Made by a program: the position numbers and the translations under genes. 64,000 nucleotides of DNA from an uncultured Gemmiger sp. (lineage in GTDB: Bacteria > Bacillota > Clostridia > Oscillospirales > Ruminococcaceae): the NCBI GenBank assembly GCA_944382785.1, contig CALWNO010000001.1, forward strand, positions 1-64,000. The letters run 5' to 3'. Positions 51,653 to 60,625 of this stretch are shown here, in pieces. The notes under the pieces were generated by a model. The model was not told the origin of the DNA. It ran no database searches and worked only from the letters and a program-made list of their open reading frames with translations. Numbering within the stretch: position 1 is the first letter of the stretch; the number at the start of each line of letters is the position of its first letter.

Positions 51653-52558
51653 ATGGAGGCTAATGCTAATACCGTTATGAAAGAATTGCGGCAACAGCTG
51701 GGGCCGCAGAACGCCAGACAAAACATCGTCTTTTTTCTGCTTTTGAACGCCGGACTGTTTGCCACCGCCGCAGGAATTCACTTTTTCAAAACGCCCAACC
51801 ACTTTGCTTTCGGCGGAACGTCTGGTCTTTCCATCATTCTGTCTACCCTGTTCCCTACCTTCCCTGTCGGCACATTTATGTGGATTGTCAATGCGGTGCT
51901 GGTCATTCTGGGATTTATCTTTTTGGGAATTCGGGCCATGGGCTGGACGATTTACTCCTCGTTCGCCCTGTCGTTCTTCGTAAGCTTGTGCGAAGCCGTT
52001 TTCCCACTGCAGCATGCTCTGACCAACGACACTTTTCTAGAGCTGTGTTTTGCTGTAATCCTGCCTGCGGTGGGCAGCGCCATTGTCTTCAACATCGGGG
52101 CCTCGACCGGGGGTACGGACATCGTGGCTATGATCCTGAGCAAATATACAAGCCTGGAAATAGGTAGGGCTCTGCTGGTCAGTGACCTTGGCATTGTTCT
52201 GGTGGCCGCTTATTTGTATGGTCCCCAGACAGGTCTGTACTGCATTCTGGGCATGATTCTGAAATCGACCATCGTGGACAGTGCCATTGAAAGTTTGAAC
52301 CTGCGGAAGGTCTGCACGGTGGTGACCCATAAGCCGGAACCGGTGCGGGACTTCATTGTGAAGGTCCTCAACCGTTCTGCCACCGAACAGCTGGCCAGCG
52401 GTGCTTACACCCATGAACAGATTCATGTTTTGATGACGGTACTTACCCGCCATCAGGCTGCCATGTTGCGCAACTTCCTGCGAGCCACCGACCCGCATGC
52501 CTTCATTACCATTGTGAACAGCAGTGAAATTATTGGCAAGGGGTTCCGCTCTATCTGA
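51653..52558 (+). CDS. YitT family membrane protein
   Basis: 301 aa. About five helices in the first 210 residues (YitT_membrane, with FFKTPNHFAFGGTSGLSIIL and NIGASTGGTDIVAMILSKYT), followed by a DUF2179 soluble domain (about 225-300, CTVVTHKPEPVRDFIVKVLNRSAT and AFITIVNSSEIIGKGF). Transport or signalling role unproven. ATG 51653 follows AAAGGAT. Confidence 0.93.
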   Translation: MEANANTVMKELRQQLGPQNARQNIVFFLLLNAGLFATAAGIHFFKTPNHFAFGGTSGLSIILSTLFPTFPVGTFMWIVNAVLVILGFIFLGIRAMGWTIYSSFALSFFVSLCEAVFPLQHALTNDTFLELCFAVILPAVGSAIVFNIGASTGGTDIVAMILSKYTSLEIGRALLVSDLGIVLVAAYLYGPQTGLYCILGMILKSTIVDSAIESLNLRKVCTVVTHKPEPVRDFIVKVLNRSATEQLASGAYTHEQIHVLMTVLTRHQAAMLRNFLRATDPHAFITIVNSSEIIGKGFRSI

Positions 52559-52580
52559 AACCCACATCCATTTGATACAG

Positions 52581-52617
52581 AAAACCGCCGCAGACAGAGA
52601 ATCTGCGGCGGTTTTTT
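52581..52617. terminator. Bidirectional terminator between YitT and XRE genes
   Basis: AAACCGCCGCAGA / TCTGCGGCGGTTT with a 7-nt loop and T-runs for both directions; serves the two convergent genes. Confidence 0.92.
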
Positions 52618-53362
52618 ACTCATATTTTCTTCCCACAAGGGCCAGCGGGATAAACAGGCCGCCCAGGGTAAGAACCAAAAAGATATACATAACAGCAACC
52701 GGAGATACGGAGAGTATCCCGAACGCCAGATACAGCCAGGGAAAGGTGAAGATCGAAATGATTCCCCACAGCTGGCCCGTGTGCAGTATGTGGGGCCAAT
52801 TTCGATTGTTGAAATGAACGCCTGGCAGATTCATCCGAAAAATACCGTCGCTCATAAAAGCAATGTGGGCTTTGTCATAGATATCGGGAAGCGTCTGCCG
52901 GGCAAACAGGCAGAAATACCCTCCAAAGAAGATATAAAGACCCATGTACGTGAAGTAGTCCCAGTTCCCATACCCGCATTGTACCGCGACAGTACTGCCC
53001 ACAACCGCCACTATGAGTGCAGCCAGATACCAGAGCAAGATGCTGCTGCGGGTTTGCCAGATTCGGATCGTCGGGCCTCCTTCATAGCCGATCGCGGTCT
53101 GGACCGCTTGCTCAGCTTCGGCCGGGGTCAGGGCTTCTTCCCGGTTTCTGCGGCATAAAAGCAGCTCGGTCACCGTAACATTCAACTGCTCGGCAAGCGG
53201 AACCAACAGCGCCGTATCCGGAATGCTGACACCAGTCTCCCATTTGCTCACCGCCTTATCTGAAACGAACAGCCGGGAAGCAAGTTCCTTCTGTGTGTAA
53301 CCTTTCTCTTTTCTCAGCTGAGCCACAAAGGACCCGAACTGCTTTTTATCGATGGTATACAT
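52616..53362 (-). CDS. XRE-family regulator with C-terminal membrane domain
   Basis: 248 aa. Residues about 6-62 form a Cro/C1 helix-turn-helix (GYTQKELASRLFVSDKAVSKWE), then a linker and four to five helices (about 105-125, 130-150, 185-230) typical of membrane-tethered XRE regulators. Same design as the gene at 139-789 though not a close copy. ATG 53362 follows GGGGAG; the earlier in-frame ATG lacks a site. Confidence 0.8.
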   Translation of the reverse strand: MYTIDKKQFGSFVAQLRKEKGYTQKELASRLFVSDKAVSKWETGVSIPDTALLVPLAEQLNVTVTELLLCRRNREEALTPAEAEQAVQTAIGYEGGPTIRIWQTRSSILLWYLAALIVAVVGSTVAVQCGYGNWDYFTYMGLYIFFGGYFCLFARQTLPDIYDKAHIAFMSDGIFRMNLPGVHFNNRNWPHILHTGQLWGIISIFTFPWLYLAFGILSVSPVAVMYIFLVLTLGGLFIPLALVGRKYE

Positions 53363-53460
53363 GACATCGCTCCCCTTTCTTGTTTCTATCATACAGGCCC
53401 GAGGAAAAACAAGCAACCGAACAGCAGTAGAACAACAAAGAAACGTCTTTTTTCAAAAGA

Positions 53461-53500
53461 CAAAGACCCGGTCTACACTTTGTGTGACCGGGTCTTTGCT
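53461..53500 (-). terminator. Terminator after the M18 aminopeptidase gene
   Basis: CAAAGACCCGGTC / GACCGGGTCTTTG, 12-nt loop, followed by TTTTG on the minus strand. Confidence 0.88.
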
Positions 53501-53509
53501 TATAAAATT

Positions 53510-54907
53510 TTACTGAGCGTCTTCGCAGAATGCTTTGAAGGTCAGGTAAGCCATGTACACATCCGCCTTGGAGACGACCTCAAAAGGCGAATGCATGGAA
53601 AGAACCGGCACACCGATGTCGATGGTGTCGATATCCTGGTTGGCAACGTACTTGGCGACCGTTCCGCCGCCGCCCAGGTCGATCTTGCCCATCTCACCGA
53701 TCTGCCAAACGATGTTGTTGCTGTCCATCAAATGGGTCAGATAGCTGACCAGTTCGGCGCTGGCATCACTGGTGGAGGACTTGCCGCGGGAACCGGTATA
53801 CTTGTAAACAGCAACACCGCGGCCGGCATAGGTTCCGTTGTCCGGCTCAAAGGCATCGTCGTAGGTGGGGTCGTAGGCGGCGGTCACGTCGGCAGACAGG
53901 CACTTGGAAGCCTTGCAGGCGGTAATGTAGTCCACACCCTGAGCCTCGCACAGCTGCTGCAGGAAGTGGAAGGTATACATGCTGTTCAGACCAGTGACGC
54001 CGTCGGAACCGACTTCCTCTTTGTCGGTCAGAACGCAGACGGTGGTGTAGGCGGGAGATACGGTGGTGATCTCGGCCATCAGGGCGGGATACGCATCCAC
54101 GCGGTCATCGTGGCCGTATGCACCGATCATGGAACGATCCAGGCCCACGTCACGAGCGGTGAAGGCAGGAACAATCTCGATCTCGGCACGAGTGAAGTCG
54201 CTCTCGGTGATACCGTAAGTTTCGTTGAGCATGCTCAGCACATTCAGCTTGACGCGGTTCTCTACGTCCTTGTCCTCGATGGGATCAGAGCCGATGAGAA
54301 TATTCAGGTTTTCACCGGTGATGCCTTCAGGCAGCTTTTTCTCATTCTGTTTGGCTGCCAGATGGGGCAGAAGATCGGTAATGCAGAAAACGGGATCACT
54401 GGGATTCTCGCCAATGCAGATCTCTGCACAGGTACCGTCAGCACGGTACACAACGCCGTGGATGGACAGCGGAATGGTCGCCCACTGATACTTGCGGACG
54501 CCTCCGTAATAATGGGTACGCAGATAAGCCAGCTTGTTTTTCTCAAACAGAGGCACCGGGCGCAGATCCAGGCGGGGGGCATCCACGTGGGCAATATTCA
54601 TATGGAAGCCTTCTGCCAGGCTCTTGCGGCCAATGGTGGCGGCCAGAACGCACTTTTTACGGTTGATGACATAGACCTTATCCCCGGGGTTCAGCTGCTG
54701 ACCGGGGACAAAGGGCTTGTAGCCGGCGCTGCGCAGAAGTTCTTCGCTGTAGGAGACCACCTCGCGTTCGGTCTTGGCGGCGTTCAGGAACTGTTTGTAG
54801 CCCTCGCAGAATTCATGTGCGGCAGCCATCTGATCCGGGATGCAGTCGGCAACCGTTTCGTTTTTGTAAAGAAGCTTTTCTAATTCCTTCCCAGTTTTCT
54901 TTCCCAT
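53510..54907 (-). CDS. M18 family aminopeptidase
   Basis: 465 aa. Dinuclear zinc aminopeptidase of the aspartyl-aminopeptidase family. IAHVDAPRLDLRP carries the first His/Asp ligands; CVLTDKEEVGSDGV has the catalytic Glu and a ligand Glu; ending GVPVLSMHSPFEVVSKADVYM has the last His. Cytoplasmic turnover of peptides, preferring acidic N-termini in the family. Single gene with its own terminator; codon bias suggests good expression. Confidence 0.95.
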   Translation of the reverse strand: MGKKTGKELEKLLYKNETVADCIPDQMAAAHEFCEGYKQFLNAAKTEREVVSYSEELLRSAGYKPFVPGQQLNPGDKVYVINRKKCVLAATIGRKSLAEGFHMNIAHVDAPRLDLRPVPLFEKNKLAYLRTHYYGGVRKYQWATIPLSIHGVVYRADGTCAEICIGENPSDPVFCITDLLPHLAAKQNEKKLPEGITGENLNILIGSDPIEDKDVENRVKLNVLSMLNETYGITESDFTRAEIEIVPAFTARDVGLDRSMIGAYGHDDRVDAYPALMAEITTVSPAYTTVCVLTDKEEVGSDGVTGLNSMYTFHFLQQLCEAQGVDYITACKASKCLSADVTAAYDPTYDDAFEPDNGTYAGRGVAVYKYTGSRGKSSTSDASAELVSYLTHLMDSNNIVWQIGEMGKIDLGGGGTVAKYVANQDIDTIDIGVPVLSMHSPFEVVSKADVYMAYLTFKAFCEDAQ

Positions 54908-54972
54908 AGTACTTGGTACGTCCTTTCAAAAAAATTATCTATTTTCGGCACCGAGAAAAGGGTGTCGGCCTC

Positions 54973-55581
54973 TTATTGGGAGGTATAGATCTCCTGATAC
55001 CGCTCATAGCTGGTGGTGATCTTGTGTACATACTGGCGCATCTGCGGGTAAGGGAATTCATCCAATGTTTTGCCGTCGGAAGAATACTCGCTGTTTTTCA
55101 GCAACTCGCTCACTGCGGTGACTCCATTGTGATAGGCTGCTGCCGCTGTGGACAGGTCTTCGAACTTCAAAAGGCAGTACGCCACAAAATAGCTGCCGAA
55201 TCGAATGTTGGTTTCCGGGTCATACAGGTCATCGAATGTCAGCGGTTCGGTGGGCGCAATTTTGGATTTGATCCAGTCAAAGGTGACTTCGGTGATCTGC
55301 ATCAGACCACGGGCACCCACATCGGATTCCGCTTTCGGATCGAAATTGCTTTCAGTCCGGATGAACGAATACAGCGTCAGCGGGTCAAGATCATACTTGT
55401 CGGCATAATACTCTACATATTCCTGGTACTTGCGCGGATAGCGCAGTTCGTCAATCTCGCTGTGCCAGGCGGAAAAGATCAGGCTCCCCGCAATCAGCAG
55501 AATGGCCAGCAGCCATACCAAAGCAATCCAGATGCGGGGGCGGCGACGCACAGCCTCGGCACGCGTCTGTCTTTTCTTCAT
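54973..55581 (-). CDS. Lytic transglycosylase (SLT domain)
   Basis: 202 aa. Basic N-terminus and one helix (about 17-38) as anchor, then an SLT goose-lysozyme-like domain: YSFIRTESNFDPKAESDVGARGLMQI with the catalytic Glu (about residue 77), then DPETNIRFGSYFV and AAAYHNGVTAVSE. Cleaves peptidoglycan glycan strands outside the membrane. Follows coaE by 24 nt. Confidence 0.95.
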   Translation of the reverse strand: MKKRQTRAEAVRRRPRIWIALVWLLAILLIAGSLIFSAWHSEIDELRYPRKYQEYVEYYADKYDLDPLTLYSFIRTESNFDPKAESDVGARGLMQITEVTFDWIKSKIAPTEPLTFDDLYDPETNIRFGSYFVAYCLLKFEDLSTAAAAYHNGVTAVSELLKNSEYSSDGKTLDEFPYPQMRQYVHKITTSYERYQEIYTSQ

Positions 55582-55605
55582 AAGCCTCCTTTCCGGAACG
55601 GAAGG

Positions 55606-56205
55606 TCAGGCTTCCTGTTCCAGGCAATGTAAAAGGGCTGATGCTCTTTCCTCCAGACATGCAGGTGTACTGTCATTTTCCAATACAAAATCTGCAGCAT
55701 CCCGCAAAGTCTGTTCCGATGTCTGGGCATCCAGGCGGCGGCGTGCCATGGCCGGCTCAATGCCGTCCCTGGCGCAGATGCGGGCAACGCTCTGTTCGTA
55801 AGGCGCTGCTACAACCACCAGCCGGTCACACCGGGATGCAAAGGGGGTGCCCACAATGACGGCACCATCCACAAAGGCCAGTTTGGCTCCGGTCGAGGCC
55901 GCCTGCTGCAACTGCACATCAATGCGGCGCAGGATTTCCGGGTGGGTAATGGCAGTCAACCGGGCAGTCCCCTCAGGCGTGGCAAAAGCACGGTCTGCCA
56001 AAAGCCGCCGCTGCAATGTCCCCGACTCATCTACAATATCAGAACCAAAGGCAATTTGCAACTGCTTTATGCAGACAGATCCGGGTTCCAGTACCTCCCG
56101 AGCAACCAGATCCGCATCTATACAAGGGTATCCTTTGGCAGAAAATAACCTGGTTACGCTAGATTTTCCGCAGCCGGAGCGACCGGTGATCCCGATAATT
56201 TTCAT
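55606..56205 (-). CDS. coaE: Dephospho-CoA kinase
   Basis: Last step of CoA synthesis. 199 aa. P-loop GITGRSGCGKSSV at the N-terminus, YPCIDADLVAREVL, DVQLQQAASTGAKLAFVDGAVI, and the lid RICARDGIEPAMARRRLDAQ. ATG 56205 follows GGAGGAATT and overlaps the upstream stop by 4 nt. Confidence 0.95.
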   Translation of the reverse strand: MKIIGITGRSGCGKSSVTRLFSAKGYPCIDADLVAREVLEPGSVCIKQLQIAFGSDIVDESGTLQRRLLADRAFATPEGTARLTAITHPEILRRIDVQLQQAASTGAKLAFVDGAVIVGTPFASRCDRLVVVAAPYEQSVARICARDGIEPAMARRRLDAQTSEQTLRDAADFVLENDSTPACLEERASALLHCLEQEA

Positions 56206-57221
56206 AATTCCTCCACACGGAAAGCCGCAGCACGCAGCAAGCGATTGTATACTGCCATGGAAACACCATTGCTCAACGGGCAACGCGCATACACCACCTG
56301 GGCACCGGCTTTATCGCACTCTCGCAGCGCCGTAAACAGCCGGTGGGCCTGTGAGGCACCGTCTCCGTTGACGCCGTATTCAATGTATGGGACAGGCAGT
56401 TCCTTCCCTTCCCCGGTAAAGCACATGGCAAACACACCGGGAGCTGCATGTGCCTTCAGGTAAGCCTTGTACTTTTCAAAGCTACCTTTCAGGATGGTCA
56501 CCTGCGCCTTGGGGGCGTAATGCTTGTATTTCATTCCGGGTGACCGGGCAGTCTCACCGGGGCGGAGTTTTTCTAAAATAGCGTGGGAGACGAGGACTTC
56601 CTCTCCCAGAACTTCTTCCATCTGTTCTTTGGTTACATAGCCGGGGCGCAGCAGCATGGGATGCTCACCGCACACCGATACCACTGTGGACTCCACTCCT
56701 ACATCGGATTCGCCGCCGTCCAGGATCAGGGGCAGACGTCCATCCATATCGGCCAGGGTATCCGCTGCATTGGTGGGACTGGGGCGGCCGGACAAGTTGG
56801 CGGAAGGCGCCGCGAAAGCCACACCGGATGCCTTGATCACAGCCTGTACCACAGGGTGGGAGGGCATGCGGATTCCCACCGTGTCCAGTCCGGCACAGGT
56901 GACTTCCGAAACTTCCGGGCCACGAGGCATGACCATGGTCAGCGGCCCCGGCCAGAACGCCTTCGCCAGTCGGAGTGCCCGGTCAGGCACCTGGGCAACC
57001 AACCCTTGCAGCATCTCCATACCGCAAATGTGAACGATCAAGGGATTATCCTGAGGCCGCCCCTTGGCCAGAAAAATTTTTTTCACGGCGTCCCCGTTGC
57101 GGGCATCCGCCGCAATGCCGTACACCGTTTCGGTAGGCAGCGCCACGATCTCTCCGCGGCGCAGCAGATCCGCCGCCAGGCGGATGCTTTCGTCGTTGAC
57201 AGGCAAAACCTGTGTCTGCAT
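56202..57221 (-). CDS. L-threonylcarbamoyladenylate synthase, Sua5 type
   Basis: 339 aa. YrdC domain (about 10-200) with GEIVALPTETVYGIAADARN, KGRPQDNPLIVHI and APSANLSGRPSPTNA, followed by the Sua5 C-terminal domain (about 225-339). Makes the TC-AMP used for t6A37 in tRNA. Start at ATG 57221 (GGAAG upstream) preferred over ATG 57230. Between prfA and coaE. Confidence 0.94.
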   Translation of the reverse strand: MQTQVLPVNDESIRLAADLLRRGEIVALPTETVYGIAADARNGDAVKKIFLAKGRPQDNPLIVHICGMEMLQGLVAQVPDRALRLAKAFWPGPLTMVMPRGPEVSEVTCAGLDTVGIRMPSHPVVQAVIKASGVAFAAPSANLSGRPSPTNAADTLADMDGRLPLILDGGESDVGVESTVVSVCGEHPMLLRPGYVTKEQMEEVLGEEVLVSHAILEKLRPGETARSPGMKYKHYAPKAQVTILKGSFEKYKAYLKAHAAPGVFAMCFTGEGKELPVPYIEYGVNGDGASQAHRLFTALRECDKAGAQVVYARCPLSNGVSMAVYNRLLRAAAFRVEEL

Positions 57222-57238
57222 AGTTTCCATCTTCCTTT

Positions 57239-58330
57239 TTACAAATCGGCGGTTTCGCCGGTATTCATCTGCTTGAGTTTTTCTTCCCGGTCTGCCAGCA
57301 GCAGCGGCTCCACGATCAGGTCCAAATTTCCGTTGAGCACTTCGTCCAGCTTGTAAACCGTCAGAGCGATGCGATGGTCTGTGACCCGGCCCTGGGGAAA
57401 ATTGTAGGTTCGGATTCGCTCGCTGCGGTCCCCGCTGCCCACCTGGCTCTGGCGTTTGGCATTGTATTCCCGGTCATAGGCTTCCTGCTTTTGCTGCAAA
57501 AGGCGACTGCGCAGAACTTTGAGCGCCCGTTCCTTGTTTTCCCGCTGGCTGCGCTGATCCTGGCATTCCACCACTGTGCCTGTGGGCAGATGGGTTACGC
57601 GGATGGCGCTGGAGGTTTTGTTGATGTGCTGTCCCCCGGCGCCGGAAGAGCGGAAGGTATCAATGCGCAGATCTTTGGGGTCCAGCTCCAGTTCCACCTC
57701 TTCTGCCTCCGGCATGACGGCCACCGTTGCGGCAGAGGTCTGGATGCGGCCCTGGGCTTCGGTCTGAGGAACCCGTTGTACCCGATGTGTACCGCTTTCA
57801 AATTTCAGGCGGCTGTACACACCGCTGCCTTCTATGGAAAAAACGATCTCTTTGACGCCGCCCAGTTCGGTTTCGCTGCACTGCACCGTCTCACAGGTCC
57901 AGCCGCACCTGGCGGCGTACATGGTGTACATCCGCCATAGGTTCCCGGCAAACAGGGCAGCCTCTTCCCCACCGGTTCCGGCGCGAATTTCCATAATAAT
58001 ACTTTTGTCATCATCGGCGTCTTTGGGCAGCAGAAGAAGGCGAAGATTTTCTTCCAGGGCCGACAGGCTTTCCCTGTTTTTGCGCAGCTCCTGCTGTACC
58101 ATATCGATGAAGAGAGGGTCGGCGGTTTCTTCCCGAAGGGCCGCCTGCTCTTCTTCTATTTCCTGCTGCAGCGCACGCCAGGCACGCCAGCTTTCGATCA
58201 AGGGGGTCAGCTCTTTGTAATCTTTTACCAAGGACGCGTAGGCATGGGGATCGGATGTTCCTTCCGGAGTGGTCAATCGGTACCCAATTTCCTCATATCT
58301 GCGTTCAATCTCATGCAATTGCTCAAACAT
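57239..58330 (-). CDS. prfA: Peptide chain release factor 1
   Basis: 363 aa. Recognises [26 protein letters not shown] contains the GGQ peptidyl-hydrolysis motif (read as [11 protein letters not shown]). The PCRF domain ([19 protein letters not shown]) precedes it, and [27 protein letters not shown] carries the codon-recognition region. The usual partner prmC is not adjacent here. Confidence 0.96.
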   Translation of the reverse strand: MFEQLHEIERRYEEIGYRLTTPEGTSDPHAYASLVKDYKELTPLIESWRAWRALQQEIEEEQAALREETADPLFIDMVQQELRKNRESLSALEENLRLLLLPKDADDDKSIIMEIRAGTGGEEAALFAGNLWRMYTMYAARCGWTCETVQCSETELGGVKEIVFSIEGSGVYSRLKFESGTHRVQRVPQTEAQGRIQTSAATVAVMPEAEEVELELDPKDLRIDTFRSSGAGGQHINKTSSAIRVTHLPTGTVVECQDQRSQRENKERALKVLRSRLLQQKQEAYDREYNAKRQSQVGSGDRSERIRTYNFPQGRVTDHRIALTVYKLDEVLNGNLDLIVEPLLLADREEKLKQMNTGETADL

Positions 58331-58386
58331 AAAACAAGGATTCCTTTACATAAAGTCCGGATCAAGGTATAGCAAAGAATCCCGGG

Positions 58387-58578
58387 CTACTGCTCTTCCC
58401 CATCACGAAAAATTTTCTTGATGTTCTTTTCAATCTTTACGCGGGGCAACATGATCTCATGTCCACACTTCTGGCAGCGGATTTTGAAATCCATGCCAAC
58501 ACGCAGAACGTCGAACCGATTCGCACCGCACGGGTGCGGCTTTTTTGTCTGGATCACATCTCCGACCCGTACATCCAT
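58387..58578 (-). CDS. DUF951 family zinc-ribbon-like protein
   Basis: 63 aa. DVIQTKKPHPCG and IRCQKCGHEIMLPRVKIEK are the family signature (three Cys and a His, probable zinc or RNA binding). Function unknown, very common in Firmicutes. ATG 58578 has GGTGAGGG upstream. Confidence 0.93.
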   Translation of the reverse strand: MDVRVGDVIQTKKPHPCGANRFDVLRVGMDFKIRCQKCGHEIMLPRVKIEKNIKKIFRDGEEQ

Positions 58579-58610
58579 ACCCTCACCGCCCATTCAAAAT
58601 CTACGCTCTT

Positions 58611-58639
58611 ATTATATACCATGCGGGCATTTTTGCAAA
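58611..58639 (-). promoter_or_regulatory. Promoter of the DUF951 gene
   Basis: Minus strand TTTGCA-17 nt-TATAAT, about 33 nt before the start; it may also drive prfA and the genes after it. Confidence 0.75.
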
Positions 58640-58711
58640 TATCCGCCCGCCGCACCGCATACAGTTGATTGACCGCAAACGCGGATTAAACAATACAGAG
58701 AGGACAAACAA

Positions 58712-59617
58712 ATGCTTGAATATCGTGCCGAAGGCCTTTGCCGCAATGCGAACCATCTCACCCAGGACGAACTGGAACACTGCCGTCAGACAGGGGAAGT
58801 GCTGCAAAGCACGGCGCTTGCCTTTGATACGGCACGGCGCCTGCGCTTTGAAATTTGCGGACGGCGCGCCGTCATGCCCTTTGAGGAGTGTCTGGACGTG
58901 CAGCCGGGGGAAACCATCAAGGATATTGCCGTATTGACCCGTGTGGGGCGGCCGACATGTTTTGTGATCACCGGACACACTCAGGAAGAAGGCGAACCGG
59001 TATATCTGCTTTCCCGGGCGGAAGCTCAGCGTGCCTGCCGAAAAAATTACCTGGATTTGCTAGAAAACGGCAGTGTGATTCCCTGCACCGTCACCCATAT
59101 CGAAAATTTTGGGGCTTTTTGTGATGTGGGATGCGGCATATCCGCGCTGTTGCCCATTGACTGTCTTTCGGTGTCCCGTATTTCCAGCCCGGCGGATCGG
59201 GTCCAGGTGGGACAGCAGCTGCTTTGCGCCGTTAAGAATCGGGACGTTCAGGGACGTCTTGTGCTGACCCTGCGAGAATTATTGGGGACCTGGAGCGAGA
59301 ACGCCGCCTGCTTTGCTGCCGGCGAGACAGTGGTGGGGATCGTCCGCAGCGTGGAAGAATACGGTGTTTTCATCGAGATAGCTCCCAATCTTGCCGGATT
59401 GGCGGAACCGGATAAAAGCCTGCGGGCCGGCCAGGCGGTGAGTGTGTACATCAAGAGTATTTTGCCGGACAAGATGAAGATCAAGCTGGTGGTGGTCAAC
59501 AAGAGCCTGACTCAACCCATGCGGTTTGAGCCTCACTATTTTGTAACCAGAGGTCGGATTCGCCGGTGGACCTACTCTACCCCTCAGAGCCGCAAACAGA
59601 TCGAAACGGTTTTTTAA
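58712..59617 (+). CDS. S1 RNA-binding domain protein
   Basis: 301 aa. After an N-terminal region similar to the start of S1-like proteins, two S1 (OB-fold) domains: about 128-195 (GSVIPCTVTHIENFGAFCDVGCGISALLPI) and about 205-260 (GETVVGIVRSVEEYGVFIEIAPNLAGLAEP). C-terminal 35 residues are basic and aromatic. Probably an RNA- or ribosome-associated regulator; it is not full-length ribosomal S1. GAGAGGAC precedes ATG 58712. Divergent from DUF951. Confidence 0.85.
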   Translation: MLEYRAEGLCRNANHLTQDELEHCRQTGEVLQSTALAFDTARRLRFEICGRRAVMPFEECLDVQPGETIKDIAVLTRVGRPTCFVITGHTQEEGEPVYLLSRAEAQRACRKNYLDLLENGSVIPCTVTHIENFGAFCDVGCGISALLPIDCLSVSRISSPADRVQVGQQLLCAVKNRDVQGRLVLTLRELLGTWSENAACFAAGETVVGIVRSVEEYGVFIEIAPNLAGLAEPDKSLRAGQAVSVYIKSILPDKMKIKLVVVNKSLTQPMRFEPHYFVTRGRIRRWTYSTPQSRKQIETVF

Positions 59618-59639
59618 GGCAAGAATCCGGACAGCGAGC

Positions 59640-59668
59640 TTGTCACACCTGCACCCATGCGGTATAAT
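59640..59668 (+). promoter_or_regulatory. Promoter of the DUF4364 gene
   Basis: TTGTCA-17 nt-TATAAT (59663-59668), 37 nt before ATG 59706. Confidence 0.82.
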
Positions 59669-59705
59669 AAAAGTCAGGAATACATGAACAGGAAGTGATG
59701 TACCA

Positions 59706-60281
59706 ATGGCGGAAGCATTTACCGCAGGCGTGAAGCCCGGCGGTCTGACCGACAGCACCGAGATTCGCATTCTTCTGTGTTACCTGATCAAAACCGCCGG
59801 TCCCGTCACGCGGCAAACGCTGGAAGGTGCCCTGCTGCAGGAAGAACTGGTCAATTATTTTGAGTTTGCCGGGGCTTTGGGAGAACTGGAACATCAGCAA
59901 CTGGTAACTGTGGACGGCAAGGGGTACAAGATCACCGAAAAAGGAGCCAAAGTGGCCGATACACTGGCTGAGGACCTGCCCCGCAGCGTACGGGAAAGCG
60001 CCATCCTGGCGGTGATCCGGTTGCAGAGTTGGGCACACAGGGCGGCGCAGAATCATGCGGCAGTGGAACACGATGCCAACGGGTATAAGGTAGTATGCAT
60101 CATCCGGGATGAGGGTCAGCCGGAAAGTTTTCGTTTGGAACTGGCCATGCCGGATGCTCTGACTGCCGAGGAGGTCAAAAATCGTTTTATCGCCCGGGGA
60201 AGCCAGATTTATATGTCTTTCCTGGAGAAATTGACCCAGCCGCTCTCGGACAATGACCGTCCGCCGGCCGCAGTACGCTGA
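59706..60281 (+). CDS. DUF4364 family protein
   Basis: 191 aa. Winged-helix-like N-terminal half (about 15-90: EIRILLCYLIKTAGPVTRQTLEGALLQ, FEFAGALGELEHQQLVTVDGKGYKITEKGAKVADTL), then an alpha/beta half. The family is thought to be DNA-binding but uncharacterised. GGAAGTG lies ahead of the ATG. Confidence 0.88.
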   Translation: MAEAFTAGVKPGGLTDSTEIRILLCYLIKTAGPVTRQTLEGALLQEELVNYFEFAGALGELEHQQLVTVDGKGYKITEKGAKVADTLAEDLPRSVRESAILAVIRLQSWAHRAAQNHAAVEHDANGYKVVCIIRDEGQPESFRLELAMPDALTAEEVKNRFIARGSQIYMSFLEKLTQPLSDNDRPPAAVR

Positions 60282-60286
60282 ACATG

Positions 60287-60540
60287 CAAGTCATGACCCC
60301 CGGCTAAGCCGGGGGCTTGTGTAAGCCCTAGAAGGGCATCGTACCGGCAAGCCTCTCAAGAAGCACTGAAAAATCTGCCACTCGCATCACTTGCCCTACA
60401 GCCCGTAAACGGGCGCTGTTTATCCAAGATCAACTTTCTTGACAATAGTAAAGTTGTTGATCTCTTCTCGCTTCGCTCGATACTTGAAGCTAAAGCTTTT
60501 TTACTCTCCCCAGCAGAGCTGGGGGTTCTCATTTCGCTAA
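60287..60540. mobile_element. Short non-coding element with terminal hairpins (IS200/IS605-derived type)
   Basis: Between DUF4364 and livF. Left hairpin CCCCCGGC/GCCGGGGG (60297-60315), right hairpin CCCCAGC/GCTGGGG (60508-60524), and inside several stems such as GATCAACTTT...AAAGTTGTTGATC (about 60429-60465) and GAAGCT/AGCTTTTTT. No ORF for a transposase. Subterminal hairpins at both ends and the GTAAGCCCTAGAAGGGC segment recall the ends and guide-RNA region of IS200/IS605-group elements, so this may be a non-autonomous copy. Ends are approximate. Confidence 0.5.
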
Positions 60541-60557
60541 AGCATACAAACAAAGAA

Positions 60558-60597
60558 CACCTCCCATCGCGGTTTGCTCCGCGGCGGGAGGTGTTTT
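60558..60597. terminator. Bidirectional terminator before livF end
   Basis: AACACCTCCC...GCGG / CCGC...GGGAGGTGTT with TTTTT; lies behind livF on the minus strand and also faces the plus-strand DUF4364 gene. Confidence 0.88.
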
Positions 60598-60625
60598 TCA
60601 TGATAGATACCTGTTTCAGAAAAAG

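Noticed and set aside
53480..54883. 467-codon open frame antisense to the M18 aminopeptidase
   Set aside because: Shadow frame without start signals.
60356..60601. 81-codon minus-strand gene in the hairpin-rich gap
   Set aside because: Spans the terminator and stem-loops, no ribosome site.
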